A stretch of 64,000 nt of DNA from Streptomyces coffeae (GCF_016741875.1 NZ_JAERRF010000004.1:248001-312000); one strand, 5' to 3'; shown: positions 10,601-20,280, counted from the first letter of the stretch. A program made the numbers and translations. Notes: generated by a model from the sequence alone, not told the origin.

Positions 10601-11863
10601 TCACGAGGGTGTGCTGCGGATCATTGCTGCGGCAGTGGTGCTGGTGTTCGTACGGCTCTTGCGCCCGGTCGACGCGAGCCAGCCCTCCAGGGCGAAGGTG
10701 GCGGCGCCGAGGCTCACGGGGTTGGTCGGTATCGGGGACAGAACAATCTCGGTGCTCGCGAGCGGACGGCGCAGCGCACGCCCCGCGACGGCGGCGCGCA
10801 CCTCGGTGAGCAGCGGTTCACCGAGCCCCGCCGCCACCCAGCTGCTGAGCACGATCACTTCGGGGTTGAGCAGATTGACCAGGTCGGCCAGGCCCGCGCC
10901 GAGATAGCGGGCGGTGTCCCGCACGGTCTTCACGGCCACCGGGTCGCCGTCGGCGAGCGCGCGGCCGAGCGCCTCGACGGTGGCCGTCTGGTCGTCGGGG
11001 TGCAGCAGCGGGCTGCCGGGGCTCAGCTCGCGCAGATTCTGCATGATGCCGGGGGCGCCGACGTAGGACTCCACACAGCCGTGGGCGCCGCAGTGGCACA
11101 CCCGTCCGTCCAGCACCAGGGTGGTGTGCCCCCATTCGCCCGCGCTGTTGCTCGCCCCGCGGTGCAGGGTGCCGCCGAGGGCGAGCCCGGCCCCCACGCC
11201 CGTACCGAGGTTGACCACCACCGCGTGCTCCCGCCCGCGGGCCGCCCCGAACCACAGCTCGGCCACGGTGCAGGCGCGCAGCGGATTGTCCAGGTGGAGG
11301 GGGTAGGGGAGATGTTCGGCCAGCAGGTCGAGCACGGGGACGTCGTGCCAGTCCCAGTTGGGCGCGAAGACCGACACCCCGCCCTCGCGGTCCACCTGCC
11401 CCGGCATGCTGACGCCGACCCCCAGCACCCGGTCGTCGGGGATCGCCGCCGCCTCGACGACCGCCCGTACGGCGGCGGCGATCCGCGCGATCACCTGGCG
11501 CGGTTCGCGTTCCCCGGGGCGCTCGGGACGCAACTCCTCGTCGGCGCGGGCCAGCACGGTGAGGGAGAGGTCGAACACCTCGACATGGATGTACGTTTCC
11601 GCGACATCCACCCCGATCAGCGCGCCGCCCTGGGCGTTGACGGCCACCAGCCCGCGCGGCCGTCCGCCGTCGGAGTCCTCGTAGCCGACCTCGGTGATCG
11701 CCCCGAGGTGCAGCAGTTCACCGACGAGCGTGGCGACGGTGGCCAGGCTGAGTCCGGTCGCCGAGGCCAGATGCTGCCGGGACACGGCGGGGGACTCGGC
11801 GATGACATGGCGCAGCACTTCATAGCGGTTCGCGGTGCGGATGTCGCGGGAGGTGCGCTTCAC
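10601..11863 (-). CDS. ROK-family regulator of the galactanase/beta-galactosidase operon
   Basis: A 420-residue protein starting at the GTG at 11863 (VKRTSRDIRTANRYEVLRH). Longer upstream frames are Pro/Arg-rich and lack a domain. It has a winged helix (SRQHLASATGLSLATVATLV), the ROK core (GVDVAETYIHVEVFD), and zinc motif CHCGAHGCVE. Its sequence is distant from the tandem ROK pair at 1.6-4.3 kb. It stops 16 bp before the galactanase gene, so the operon order is regulator, exo-enzyme, intracellular hydrolase. Two direct repeats upstream may be its own operator. Confidence 0.88.
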   Translation of the reverse strand: MKRTSRDIRTANRYEVLRHVIAESPAVSRQHLASATGLSLATVATLVGELLHLGAITEVGYEDSDGGRPRGLVAVNAQGGALIGVDVAETYIHVEVFDLSLTVLARADEELRPERPGEREPRQVIARIAAAVRAVVEAAAIPDDRVLGVGVSMPGQVDREGGVSVFAPNWDWHDVPVLDLLAEHLPYPLHLDNPLRACTVAELWFGAARGREHAVVVNLGTGVGAGLALGGTLHRGASNSAGEWGHTTLVLDGRVCHCGAHGCVESYVGAPGIMQNLRELSPGSPLLHPDDQTATVEALGRALADGDPVAVKTVRDTARYLGAGLADLVNLLNPEVIVLSSWVAAGLGEPLLTEVRAAVAGRALRRPLASTEIVLSPIPTNPVSLGAATFALEGWLASTGRKSRTNTSTTAAAMIRSTPS

Positions 11864-11957
11864 GTCTTGATCGTCTCCGAGGACGGGAGTTGGCCGAGAG
11901 TGGTTGGCCGGGTGGGCGTCGGCCGGTGAGGCGTCAGCGTAGGGGCGCGGATCCGGC

Positions 11958-11981
11958 TTGAACAACCCCTTTGCACAACCC
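11958..11981 (-). promoter_or_regulatory. Direct repeats upstream of the third ROK gene
   Basis: TTGAACAACCC (11958-11968) and TTGCACAACCC (11971-11981) are 13 bp apart and differ at one base; the second contains the palindrome TTGCACAA. They lie about 95-118 bp before the ROK start, a plausible autoregulatory operator. Confidence 0.4.
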
Positions 11982-12035
11982 TTGTAGGAAGTAAGAGGAA
12001 CCTCGCGGTGACGGCCTGTCGCGGCCTGTCGCGGC

Positions 12036-13637
12036 TCAGTGAGCGGTGAGGACCTCACGGACGACGGAGCCCGCGGCGTCGCCGCCGTGGCCGCCCTGGG
12101 TGACCACGGCGGCCGCGGCCATGTCGTCGCGGTAGGCGGTGAACCAGGCGTTGGTCTTCGGCTGGCCGTCGACCTCGGCCGAGCCGGTCTTGGCGCCGAT
12201 GTCCCCGGTCAGCCCGGACATCGCCCGCGCGGCGGTGCCACTGGTCGCCGTCAGCCGCATCATGCCCTTCAGCTGCTGGACGACAGCAGGGCTCAGCGCG
12301 CGGTCGCTGGTGGCGAGCTGCCGGTGGCCCACCGAACGCGACACCAGAACGGGCTGTTGGAACGCGCCCGTCCGGGCGGTGGCGGCCACGGAGGCCATGG
12401 TGAGCGGATTCATCTGTACCGTGCCCTGGCCGATCAGAGCCGCGGCCTTGTCGTCCCCGCTGCCGTCGGGCACCGAACCGTCGAACGTCGGCACACCCAC
12501 CTGCCAGTCGAGCCCGATCCCGAACACCGACTGTGCCTCCCGGGCCACCGCGTCGTCGGGGATCATCCCGGCGAGCGAGATGAACGCCGTGTTGCAGGAA
12601 GCCGCGAAGTCCTGCGCGAAGGTGGCGCTGGGATTCTCGCTGTGCTCGACGTTGTGGAACGTCATGCCCTGCTGATACGCCGCCGTTTTCGGACAGGGCA
12701 CCCGGCGGCCGGGAGTCACCGCGCCGGTCTCCAGCAGGGTGGCGGCGCTGATGATCTTGAACGTGGAACCGGGCGCCGTCTGCCCCTGCAACGCCGCGTT
12801 GAACTCGCCCCGGTCGGAGTTGGCCACCGCCAGGATCTCCCCGGTGCTGGGCTGGAGCGCCACCACGGAGGCGCCGGAACGTTTGGCCACGGCCTGTTCG
12901 GCGCGCTTCTGCACGGTCGCGTCGAGCGTGGTCCGCAGGGTGCCCCGCTTGCCCTCCGTCACCACATGCAGCGTGTCCCCGGCCGTCCCGTCGGACCGCA
13001 CCACCCACACCTCGGCCTGCGCCGTACCGCCCACATCGTCCCCGTACCGCGCCCGGAGCGAGGTCAGCAGCGGATCGAGCGAGGGATAGCGCTTCTGCCG
13101 CAGCTCCTTGCCCTGCCGGTCCAGCAGCCGGATCGGCGGATTCTCCGCCAGGTCCGTCCGGATCGTCTGGCCCTCCGCCAGCTTGGGATGGATGACCGAA
13201 GGCGCCCAGTCGACCAGCGGCTTGTTGGTCGTCCGGCCGCGCACCACGGTCAGCCGCGAGTCGTAGCTCCAGGTCGAACGGGTCTTTCCGTAATGAATCT
13301 CGGCCTTGACCCGGAACGGCACCGTGGTGCCCGTCGCCTCGCCCGGCGTCAGCGTCACCCTCTTCACCCGGGCGTCGTCCCGGAACCCGCCCAGTGCGCC
13401 GAGGGCCGACTCCGCGTCGTTCGTGAAGTCGGACGCCAGCATGTCGTTGCCGTCCGCCCACGCGTCGAGAAAGTGGTCCGCCGTATCCCGGACCTCGGAC
13501 GCGGTCACCGGTCCGTCATGCGTCGTCGCGGTGTTGCCGCCGGTCACCCCGTTGTAGAGGTTGTACGCCCCGAACCCGGCTCCGCCCACCAACGCGACCA
13601 CGGCCGCCCCCACAACGGCCTTCCCCACTGCGCGCAC
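12036..13637 (-). CDS. Penicillin-binding transpeptidase with MecA-type N-terminal domain
   Basis: A 533-residue class B penicillin-binding protein: one N-terminal membrane anchor (VVGAAVVALVGGAGFGAY), an NTF2-like MecA_N domain, a dimerisation region and a transpeptidase domain. All three active-site motifs are present: STFK (catalytic Ser near residue 291), SCN (near 349) and KTG (near 482). It would crosslink peptidoglycan on the outer face of the membrane. GTG at 13637 opens directly before the membrane segment. Single-gene context; Streptomyces carry many such paralogues, so a specific developmental role cannot be read from sequence. Confidence 0.9.
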   Translation of the reverse strand: MRAVGKAVVGAAVVALVGGAGFGAYNLYNGVTGGNTATTHDGPVTASEVRDTADHFLDAWADGNDMLASDFTNDAESALGALGGFRDDARVKRVTLTPGEATGTTVPFRVKAEIHYGKTRSTWSYDSRLTVVRGRTTNKPLVDWAPSVIHPKLAEGQTIRTDLAENPPIRLLDRQGKELRQKRYPSLDPLLTSLRARYGDDVGGTAQAEVWVVRSDGTAGDTLHVVTEGKRGTLRTTLDATVQKRAEQAVAKRSGASVVALQPSTGEILAVANSDRGEFNAALQGQTAPGSTFKIISAATLLETGAVTPGRRVPCPKTAAYQQGMTFHNVEHSENPSATFAQDFAASCNTAFISLAGMIPDDAVAREAQSVFGIGLDWQVGVPTFDGSVPDGSGDDKAAALIGQGTVQMNPLTMASVAATARTGAFQQPVLVSRSVGHRQLATSDRALSPAVVQQLKGMMRLTATSGTAARAMSGLTGDIGAKTGSAEVDGQPKTNAWFTAYRDDMAAAAVVTQGGHGGDAAGSVVREVLTAH

Positions 13638-13692
13638 CGCGCCGCCCCCGCCCCCAGATCTGATGGGCGCCGGCCCCTCCGGCGCCCCTCAC

Positions 13693-13890
13693 TCAGGCAG
13701 CCTTCTCCATCTCCCCACGCAACGCCCGCGTATACACACGCAACAACCGCCCGTACTCAGCCCGCTCCGCCGGGCACAACGCCCGCCCGGCACGCGCCCG
13801 CAGAAACACGCGGATGGCCTCGTTGGCCTGGTCAGTGGAGAGGGGCGTGGACGGTAAGGCGGGCTGAGGAGGAGTAGGAGTCGGACACAT
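13693..13890 (-). CDS. Small conserved actinobacterial protein of unknown function
   Basis: A 65-residue protein from the ATG at 13890 (MCPTPTPPQPALPSTPLS), with a proline-rich start and a helical, Arg-rich C-terminal half (ANEAIRVFLRARAGR, AERAEYGRLLRVYTRAL). Codon use is typical of the genome and small proteins of this pattern are common in Streptomyces, so it is probably real. An alternative GTG start lies 30 nt upstream. It precedes the penicillin-binding protein gene by 55 bp on the same strand. No function can be assigned. Confidence 0.6.
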   Translation of the reverse strand: MCPTPTPPQPALPSTPLSTDQANEAIRVFLRARAGRALCPAERAEYGRLLRVYTRALRGEMEKAA

Positions 13891-14138
13891 GACCCCCACA
13901 ATAGTGGCAGCCACTGACACCGCGCACTGGGTCTAAACCTCTCCGCACCTCTCAACTGGCCTGATGAGCCGGTGATGTGAGCAACACCGCACCCTCGGCA
14001 CGGGGGTTCAGATCTGGGGCGGGGTGGCATATGCCCTGCTGTCGCTGCCATGCAAGGGCTGGGACGTCAGGAGGGATGAGGGCCTTGGCTCGCAACGAGA
14101 CGGAGGTCACCGTGTACGAGACGCTTCGCTGGCAACAC

Positions 14139-14498
14139 TCATTCAACGCCGCGCAGTGGACCAAATTTGGACGGACTGCGAGGTCCGCCTAGATCTTCAT
14201 GCCACTCGCAGTGAGTGCCTTGGACATACGCATCTCCATGATTCAACAGGAAAACGTGGCTTGTTGCCGAGCGCGGGATGTCGAGTCCAAAATCGCTGCG
14301 GGCCTCCGAGGCGCTGATTTTTTCGATGGCGAGAGTCTCGAAATCGCAGATGATGTCCATCCTTTCCACGTTCGAGAAAAGGATGTCGATGCGAGACTCC
14401 TCGCCCTCAATGTTGACGCTGCGTAGCAGCAATTGTGAGTAACTCACTGTGTAGTGCCAGACCCGAAAACTACGTTCCCAGCTCGCAAGTCTCTGCAT
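14139..14498 (-). CDS. Candidate immunity protein for the upstream RHS toxin
   Basis: A 119-residue acidic soluble protein. The ATG at 14498 lies 3 nt after the toxin stop and has GGGAG inside the end of the toxin gene; an alternative TTG at 14516 would overlap it. The base composition is far lower in GC than neighbouring genes, like the toxin tip itself, as expected for a horizontally swapped toxin/immunity pair. The sequence (RVWHYTVSYSQLLLRSV, DILFSNVERMDIICDFETL) matches no family I recognise. Immunity function is inferred from position, size and composition only. Confidence 0.6.
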   Translation of the reverse strand: MQRLASWERSFRVWHYTVSYSQLLLRSVNIEGEESRIDILFSNVERMDIICDFETLAIEKISASEARSDFGLDIPRSATSHVFLLNHGDAYVQGTHCEWHEDLGGPRSPSKFGPLRGVE

Positions 14499-14500
14499 AT

Positions 14501-17500
14501 CTATTTCGTCTCCCAAAGGAATGATGGATACTTTACGTCAGCGCGTGCGCCTTTATGGTAGAAGGTTATGGTTTCCCATTCTCGGTTCTCCCATTTTATC
14601 GAATCTCCGAGGATGGCCATTTCGCGTTCGGTGGTGTACCAATTGTCGCCCTTGCCTCGGCGGTAGGCTGCCTCGAATAGTTCGTCTACGTTGTCGGTGA
14701 GTTGGTCCTTGTGGCCGCGCCACCCATCCATTACCACGTGGATGTGGGTATTTGGATGTTCGTGGGCTACGTCGCGCACAGAAGATAGTGCGCCATCCCG
14801 TGTCTCATCCAAGAAGTGTGTGTAGTTTCTCGACTCCGCCCACTCTTTCAAATTCCCCTCCTTGCGAGTCCCGAGGGCCACATCGCTGGGGTACGGAGCC
14901 AAGCCTAGGAGGTCGGTCCAGGTGTGAGGGTTGTGGACGTACGTCGCCGGGTTCGGGGCTGGGGTCAGGCCCAGGGGGTCGGGGCTGAGGTAGCGGGCGG
15001 AAGTTGGGTCGTAGTAGCGGTGGAAATTGTAGTGGAGGCCGGATTCCGGATCGAAGTACTGGCCCGGGAAGCGGAGTGGCGTGTAGGCAGTGCTGTCCGT
15101 CGCCCAAGTGGTCGTGCCCCAGAGCGTGGAGCGGGTGTGCCAGGCGATGTCGCCTGAATCGTCGACCAGTTCGGTGGGCGTGCCCACCAGGTCGGTGACG
15201 ATGGCGAAGAAGCGGGCGTCGTATTCCTGCTGGGTGGTGGCGTCGGTGATGCGTTCCGTTTGGGTTATCGGGCGCAGACCGTCGTGGTCCCAGGTGAGGG
15301 TGACCGGGTGGGGGAGGTCCGGGGTTGTGGTGGTCTGTTCGGCGAGGGTGGGGCCGTCCCAGGTGAAGTCCGTCTGCTCCAGGACGGTTTCACCGTCCGC
15401 CGCCAGGCGTTGTTTGGCGGTGCGGCGGCCGAAGGGGTCGTAGAGGTAGCGCCAGACCGTGCCGTCGGGGGTGGTGACCGAGGTGAGTCGGTCCTCGGTG
15501 TCCCAGGTGTAGCGCCACGTGTCGGGCTTCTTCGAGAGGCGGGTCTTCTGGCGGAGGGTGAGGCGGCCCGCCGCGTCGTGCTCGTAGCGGAGTTTGCCGG
15601 CATGGGTGATGCGGGTGCCGGTGTACGCGCGGGACCCCGTCGCCTCGTGGGCGGGTTGTTCGGTCGGCCACGTCGCCTTTGTCTGATTGCCCGCCTCGTC
15701 GTAGGCGTAGGTCTCCGTCCAGCCGGTGGCCCGGACGGTCGTCACCCGACCGGCCGCGTCGAGGTCGAAGGTGCGGCGGCCGGACAACTGGTCGTCCACC
15801 GCGGTGAGGTGGCCGTCGGCCCGGTAGGTGTACGCGCGGTGTTGGAGAGGGGTCTCAGCGGACGCGCCGGTCCAGGATTGAGTCGTCAGGCGGCCCAGCG
15901 GGTCCCAGGTGTTGGCGACGGTGAGGGAGTCACCGATACGGCGTGTGGTCTCGCGGCCTGCCGCGTCGTGTTCGGAGGCGAGTGTGCGACCGCCGGTGGT
16001 GAGCTCGGTGCGGTTGCCCGCCGCGTCGTAGGCGTACGTCGTGATCGCACCGGTCGGGGTGACACGACGGGTGCGGCGGCCCAGGGCGTCGTAGGTGTGG
16101 GCCAGGACGTGGCCGTTCACCATTTCGGACTTGATCCGGCCCAGGCGGTCGCGTTGGTAGGCCACCTCCGTGCCAGGGCCGAGAGCCGACGTCAGGCGGC
16201 CTGCTGGGTCATAGGTGAAGCTGGTGGTGCGGTCCTCGGCCGTCTTGCAGACCACCTGGCCCATGACATCGTGCTCGAAAGTGACGGTCTGACCCAGCGG
16301 GTTGGTACGCGCCACCAGCTGACCGGCCGCGTCGTGCGCGTACCTCAGCGTGCGGTCGTCGAAGTCCGTTTCGGCGGCCAGTCGGCCTGCCGGGTCGTAC
16401 TCGTAAGCCCAGGTCAGCCCCTGCGGGTTGGTGACCTTTGTCAGCCGCAGCGATGCGTCGTGCTCGAACTCGTAGCGGACACCGTCCGGCCCGGTGCGGG
16501 CCGTGAGCAGGTCGAAGTGGGTGTATTCGAACCGCGTGGTGCCACCGATGGCATCGGTGTGGGTGGTGCAGTTCCCTTCCCCGTCATACGTCCATCTCTC
16601 CGTGGAACCATCGGGGTTGGTGCGGCGAGTGAGTTTGCCCTCCACCGTCCACACCAGCTCGGTGGTGGCCCCGACAGCGTCGGTGATCTTGACGGGGCGG
16701 CCGAAGGCATCGCGCTCGTAACGGATCACACCACCCAGTGGGTCGGTGATCTCCACCGGCAGGCCCGCCCTGTCGCAACGCACCCGGGTGGTCTCGCCCA
16801 GCGCGTCGGTGATGGCCGACAGATGGCCATCGTTGTCGTAGGCGTAGTGCGTGGTGTGCCCCGCCGGGTCGGTGGCCGAGGTGCGACGGCCCCCTTCTTC
16901 CCAGGTCTGGGTCCAGGTGGCGCCGTCCGGGCCGGTGAGCGAGGTTGGCAGCCCTAAGTCGTCGTACGTGGCCGTCGACTCGGTGCCGTCCGGGGCGGTG
17001 AACCGCGTGAGGCGGCCCGCCTCGTCGTACTCGAAGCGCGTGGTCCGGTCCAGCGGATCGGTACGGGACAGCAGCCGGTCGTGGCGATCGTACGTGGAAC
17101 GGCTGGTGTGGCCGAGCGGATCGATCTCGGCGGCCACCTTCCCCGCGTCGTTGACGAGGTACCGCGTGGTGTGGCCCTCCGGCGTGGTCACCGTGGTCAC
17201 ACGATGGCCGGTGGCCTCATCGACCTCGTCGTAGGTGAGGTGGATCGATATATGACCCGCCTCGCCGCCCTCGGCGATACAGCGGTCCCGGTTGTCGTAG
17301 ACGTAGTCGTAGCGGCGGTCGTTGGTGTCGGTCCAGGAGATGACACGTCGCTCATCGTCGTACGCGAAGCGCAGTGGCAGACCGCTGGAGTTGATGACCT
17401 CGGTGAGGTTGCCGTCGGTGTAGGCGTAGCGGATCAGCTCCTGGTCGCCGCCGTCCTCGGCGGCACCCGCCAGATGGAGAGCGGTGACGCGGCCCTCGGC

Positions 17501-19234
17501 GGTGGTGAGCTTCAGCTCGTATCCCGCGCTGTGGGTGATGGCCGTCGCGACGCCCTCGGCGTTGTAGTCGAACGTGATGAACTGGCCGCCGCGGTCGGAT
17601 ATCTGCTCCAACCGTGCGATCCCGTCGCCCTCCTCGCCGTCCCCGCTCTCGTTCCGCGGGCAGCCGAAGTGGCGTACGTGCCCGGTGGCGGGATCGGTGA
17701 GGGTGTAGTCGCCCTGGGCGTCCCGCTCCAGTGGCCACCGCGGCCCGGCACTGGGAAGCGTGGGCAGTCCGGGCGCCGGATGCGGATACTCCAGCAGCAG
17801 ACCGTCCTCGCTGACGAAGATCACGCCCTCGGCGTCGATCTCCAGGCGCTGGTCGGCCGTGCTCGACCAGGACGTGCCGAAGCAACGCCCCATCCGGTAG
17901 CCGGATTCCACGTAGCGGCGGAAGACCAGTGGGAGGGTGCCCGGCAGGCGGATGTCCGTCTGCGGCAGATACATCTTCCCCGTGGCCAGGTCGATGGGGT
18001 CGGTGTTGCCGTCCTCCTTGTCCTTCGGCTTGGTGGTGCCCTCACCGGGTCCCCGGTCCCGCGTCGCGTCCCGGGCTGCGGCCTTCTTGCCACGCCGGAC
18101 CTTCGTGGCGGTCTTGGCGGCGCCGACTCCTTTTCTGGTGGCACCCAGACCCTTGGTGCCCAGCACCTCGGGCAGCAATCGGCCGAAACCTTCGCTGGGG
18201 TCCTTCGCGAACCCCTTCAGCATCTCCTTCCCGGCGCCGACCGGGTCATTGGCAACCTGGACCAGCCCGGCGGCCGTGTTGTTGAGGTTGGTGAAGTACT
18301 CCGCGGGATGGGTGAGGTTGTACGGGTCGATGGGATTGAGGCCCCGGACGGTGTTGACCACTCCCGCGGCGCCCTTGATCGCCCCGGCGGTGATATGGGT
18401 GGCGTCCAGCTTCAGCCCGGTCAGCCCGTCCTTGACCTGTTCGCTGTAGGCGGGCTTGGGCGGAGCCGCGTTCCGTGCCAGCTGGACCGCCTTGCGCGCG
18501 ATACCGGCCGCCTTGTCGCGCTGCTTGCGGGCCCCGTCCAGTTTCTCCTGCGCCAGCTTGGCCTTGGCCGGGCCCGGGTCGTGGAAGTCTCCCGGCTTTT
18601 TCGGCTTCGCGCCCGGGTCCTTACCGTCCTCCACCGCCGCGTTGTAGGTGTCGACCGCGGAGTTGTAGGTGTCCACCGACTTGTTGTGGGCCGCCCGTGC
18701 CGCCGTCGACGCCTTCTCGGCCGCTTCGTACTCGGTGATCGCCTCACGTGCCTTGCGCTGGGCCCACTCCACCGTCCCGGCGAAGGAGTCCAGGGCCTTG
18801 GCCGCCTTCTCGCATGCGAGCGCGGCCTTGTACCACTTCTTCGGCTCGACGGCGGCCTTCTTCCGGAACGCCTCGGCCGCCTGGCCCTTCCAGTGCCCCG
18901 ATTCCAGCTTCCGCAGGCCGTCCCCGACCTTGTCGAACGCCTTCTGGAAGTCGGTGAGATGGTCGGCCGTGGAACGGATCTTGCTGGGGCTTCCGTAGAT
19001 CAGCTTCTTGGGCTCATCGGTCTGCCCCAACTCCAGCTCATCGACATCGGCCCCCAGAGCGTTCGCCGCGGACTTCGACTTGTCCCGAACCCAGTCGGCC
19101 CCCTCCTCCCAGCCGATCTTGTCCATCCCGTCGGCGGTCTTGTCACCCGCCCACTCGATACCGTCGCCGACGGCTTCCGTGCCCTTCTCGAAGGCCCCTT
19201 CCACCTTGTCCGGTATGAAGTCGCCCAGCCCCAT
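14501..19234 (-). CDS. RHS-repeat polymorphic toxin of the T7SS-secreted type
   Basis: A 1577-residue protein. Residues about 1-110 resemble the helical T7SS-secretion/WXG region, 110-240 are long helices (coiled-coil likely), then a DUF6531-like start (DPIDLATGKMYLPQTDIRLPG) and some 20 YD/RHS repeats such as YDAAGRLT and YDALGRRTRRV. The RHS core ends with YDPTSARYLSPDPLGL and TWTDLLGL, after which about 140 residues form the toxin tip (VALGTRKEGNLKEWAESRNY to the end). The tip has much lower GC than the rest. It recalls polymorphic-toxin type 27 domains from memory, but the activity is unassigned. Confidence 0.92.
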   Translation of the reverse strand: MGLGDFIPDKVEGAFEKGTEAVGDGIEWAGDKTADGMDKIGWEEGADWVRDKSKSAANALGADVDELELGQTDEPKKLIYGSPSKIRSTADHLTDFQKAFDKVGDGLRKLESGHWKGQAAEAFRKKAAVEPKKWYKAALACEKAAKALDSFAGTVEWAQRKAREAITEYEAAEKASTAARAAHNKSVDTYNSAVDTYNAAVEDGKDPGAKPKKPGDFHDPGPAKAKLAQEKLDGARKQRDKAAGIARKAVQLARNAAPPKPAYSEQVKDGLTGLKLDATHITAGAIKGAAGVVNTVRGLNPIDPYNLTHPAEYFTNLNNTAAGLVQVANDPVGAGKEMLKGFAKDPSEGFGRLLPEVLGTKGLGATRKGVGAAKTATKVRRGKKAAARDATRDRGPGEGTTKPKDKEDGNTDPIDLATGKMYLPQTDIRLPGTLPLVFRRYVESGYRMGRCFGTSWSSTADQRLEIDAEGVIFVSEDGLLLEYPHPAPGLPTLPSAGPRWPLERDAQGDYTLTDPATGHVRHFGCPRNESGDGEEGDGIARLEQISDRGGQFITFDYNAEGVATAITHSAGYELKLTTAEGRVTALHLAGAAEDGGDQELIRYAYTDGNLTEVINSSGLPLRFAYDDERRVISWTDTNDRRYDYVYDNRDRCIAEGGEAGHISIHLTYDEVDEATGHRVTTVTTPEGHTTRYLVNDAGKVAAEIDPLGHTSRSTYDRHDRLLSRTDPLDRTTRFEYDEAGRLTRFTAPDGTESTATYDDLGLPTSLTGPDGATWTQTWEEGGRRTSATDPAGHTTHYAYDNDGHLSAITDALGETTRVRCDRAGLPVEITDPLGGVIRYERDAFGRPVKITDAVGATTELVWTVEGKLTRRTNPDGSTERWTYDGEGNCTTHTDAIGGTTRFEYTHFDLLTARTGPDGVRYEFEHDASLRLTKVTNPQGLTWAYEYDPAGRLAAETDFDDRTLRYAHDAAGQLVARTNPLGQTVTFEHDVMGQVVCKTAEDRTTSFTYDPAGRLTSALGPGTEVAYQRDRLGRIKSEMVNGHVLAHTYDALGRRTRRVTPTGAITTYAYDAAGNRTELTTGGRTLASEHDAAGRETTRRIGDSLTVANTWDPLGRLTTQSWTGASAETPLQHRAYTYRADGHLTAVDDQLSGRRTFDLDAAGRVTTVRATGWTETYAYDEAGNQTKATWPTEQPAHEATGSRAYTGTRITHAGKLRYEHDAAGRLTLRQKTRLSKKPDTWRYTWDTEDRLTSVTTPDGTVWRYLYDPFGRRTAKQRLAADGETVLEQTDFTWDGPTLAEQTTTTPDLPHPVTLTWDHDGLRPITQTERITDATTQQEYDARFFAIVTDLVGTPTELVDDSGDIAWHTRSTLWGTTTWATDSTAYTPLRFPGQYFDPESGLHYNFHRYYDPTSARYLSPDPLGLTPAPNPATYVHNPHTWTDLLGLAPYPSDVALGTRKEGNLKEWAESRNYTHFLDETRDGALSSVRDVAHEHPNTHIHVVMDGWRGHKDQLTDNVDELFEAAYRRGKGDNWYTTEREMAILGDSIKWENREWETITFYHKGARADVKYPSFLWETK

Positions 19235-19800
19235 CAGTCCCGGCCCTCCTTGTGCTTGGCCGACTGCTGCACCACCTCGCTCACTGAGGATTTCTCCCGG
19301 ATGGCGTCAGCGGTGGAGTCCCAGGTCTGCTTGCTCTCGTTCCACCCCTCCTTGAACGACTCCGCGCTGTAGTCAGGGGTGTAGGTCTCCTCCGAGAACA
19401 GTTCGTCCCAGTCCTTCTTGACCACCTCGTCCTCGGTCAGATGCGGATTGCCCGCCACCGAGTTCGCCGCCACCTTGAAGGTCCCCGCGATGTACTGCTC
19501 CTCCTCCCACTGCGTCCCGGCGGCCAGCCCGGCCTTCTGCGCCAGCTGACTCGCGTTCTGGATCAGCGCTCGTACGCCCCATTCCCAGCGCTCGCAGAAG
19601 TCCTCGAAGTCCTTCGACAGGCCGCCGTGACCCATCTCCATCCCGGTCAGCGACAACTCCTCGAACCCCGCGCCCATCGCCGCGTCCGACGCCCACGCGA
19701 TCTCCCGCAGCTCGTCGATCGCCCCGCGCAGGCCCTTGGTGATGGCCTCCAACCCTTGCTTGCTCAGCGCCAGATCGGGTTCCTTGCCGCCTCCGCTCAT
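19234..19800 (-). CDS. WXG100-like helical partner of the RHS toxin
   Basis: A 188-residue acidic, helical protein from the ATG at 19800. It has the features of ESX/T7SS-linked proteins: short helices with a central W-E-W-G region (FCERWEWGVRALIQNASQLA) and no signal peptide. Its stop overlaps the toxin start (TGATG), and its own start overlaps the upstream gene (ATGA), so the three genes are translationally coupled. It probably acts as a secretion adaptor or chaperone for the toxin; this role is inferred from context. Confidence 0.75.
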   Translation of the reverse strand: MSGGGKEPDLALSKQGLEAITKGLRGAIDELREIAWASDAAMGAGFEELSLTGMEMGHGGLSKDFEDFCERWEWGVRALIQNASQLAQKAGLAAGTQWEEEQYIAGTFKVAANSVAGNPHLTEDEVVKKDWDELFSEETYTPDYSAESFKEGWNESKQTWDSTADAIREKSSVSEVVQQSAKHKEGRD

Positions 19801-20216
19801 CGGACACCCTCCCCGACCGGAGTCATCGCGGTCCCGTGCCCGACGTCCACCGCCACCGCGTCCGGCACGATCCCCCGCGCCGGGGGAAAGAGCATCGACG
19901 CCGCCGCGTCGGCCACGTCCACCGCGACCCCGGCCGGGCCGTCCAGCGCCGGGATCACCGCGTCCAGCAACCGCGCCCCCCATACGCGCTCGTAGTCCCA
20001 CGGCTCGTCGGGAGCCGAGCCCCGAACCAGCGCGAAGCGCGCCAGCGCGGCTTCATCGGTAAACGCGTAGATCCAGCGGATCCCTTGGTAATGGGCCGAC
20101 ATCAACACATCGTCGACAACGGGCACCAGCACCGCCGTGCGCCGGAACTCGCCCACCAGCGCGAGGGGATCCCCCTCCGCTGCCCGTATTCGCTTGATCT
20201 CGTCCGCCAGTCCCAT
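19797..20216 (-). CDS. SseB-like protein heading the toxin operon
   Basis: A 139-residue soluble protein resembling SseB N-terminal-domain proteins found at actinobacterial secretion and toxin loci: GEFRRTAVLVPVVDD, then IRWIYAFTDEAALARFA and a C-terminal VAVDVGHG segment. It overlaps the next gene by 4 bp (ATGA), making it the first gene of a coupled operon with the WXG-like and RHS genes. A role in secretion or assembly is likely, but its molecular function is not known. Confidence 0.7.
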   Translation of the reverse strand: MGLADEIKRIRAAEGDPLALVGEFRRTAVLVPVVDDVLMSAHYQGIRWIYAFTDEAALARFALVRGSAPDEPWDYERVWGARLLDAVIPALDGPAGVAVDVADAAASMLFPPARGIVPDAVAVDVGHGTAMTPVGEGVR

Positions 20217-20261
20217 GTCGGCGCACCGCCCCCCTTGTGTGCTCGGCCGCAGCTCGTGGTG

Positions 20262-20280
20262 GTGCCCGATAAATGGGCAC
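20262..20280. promoter_or_regulatory. Inverted repeat upstream of the toxin operon
   Basis: GTGCCC (20262-20267) and GGGCAC (20275-20280) flank an AT-rich 7-nt spacer, 46 bp before the first toxin-operon gene and about 137 bp after lutC. It may be an operator of the toxin operon or a weak lut terminator. Confidence 0.4.

Noticed and set aside
13977..14192. A 71-codon plus-strand frame next to the immunity gene
   Set aside because: Weak codon bias and overlap with the immunity gene; an AGGAGGG lies too close to the internal ATG to be convincing.
15260..16957. A 565-codon plus-strand frame over the RHS gene
   Set aside because: It is the mirror of repetitive RHS coding sequence, Arg/Gly/Val-rich and without a domain.
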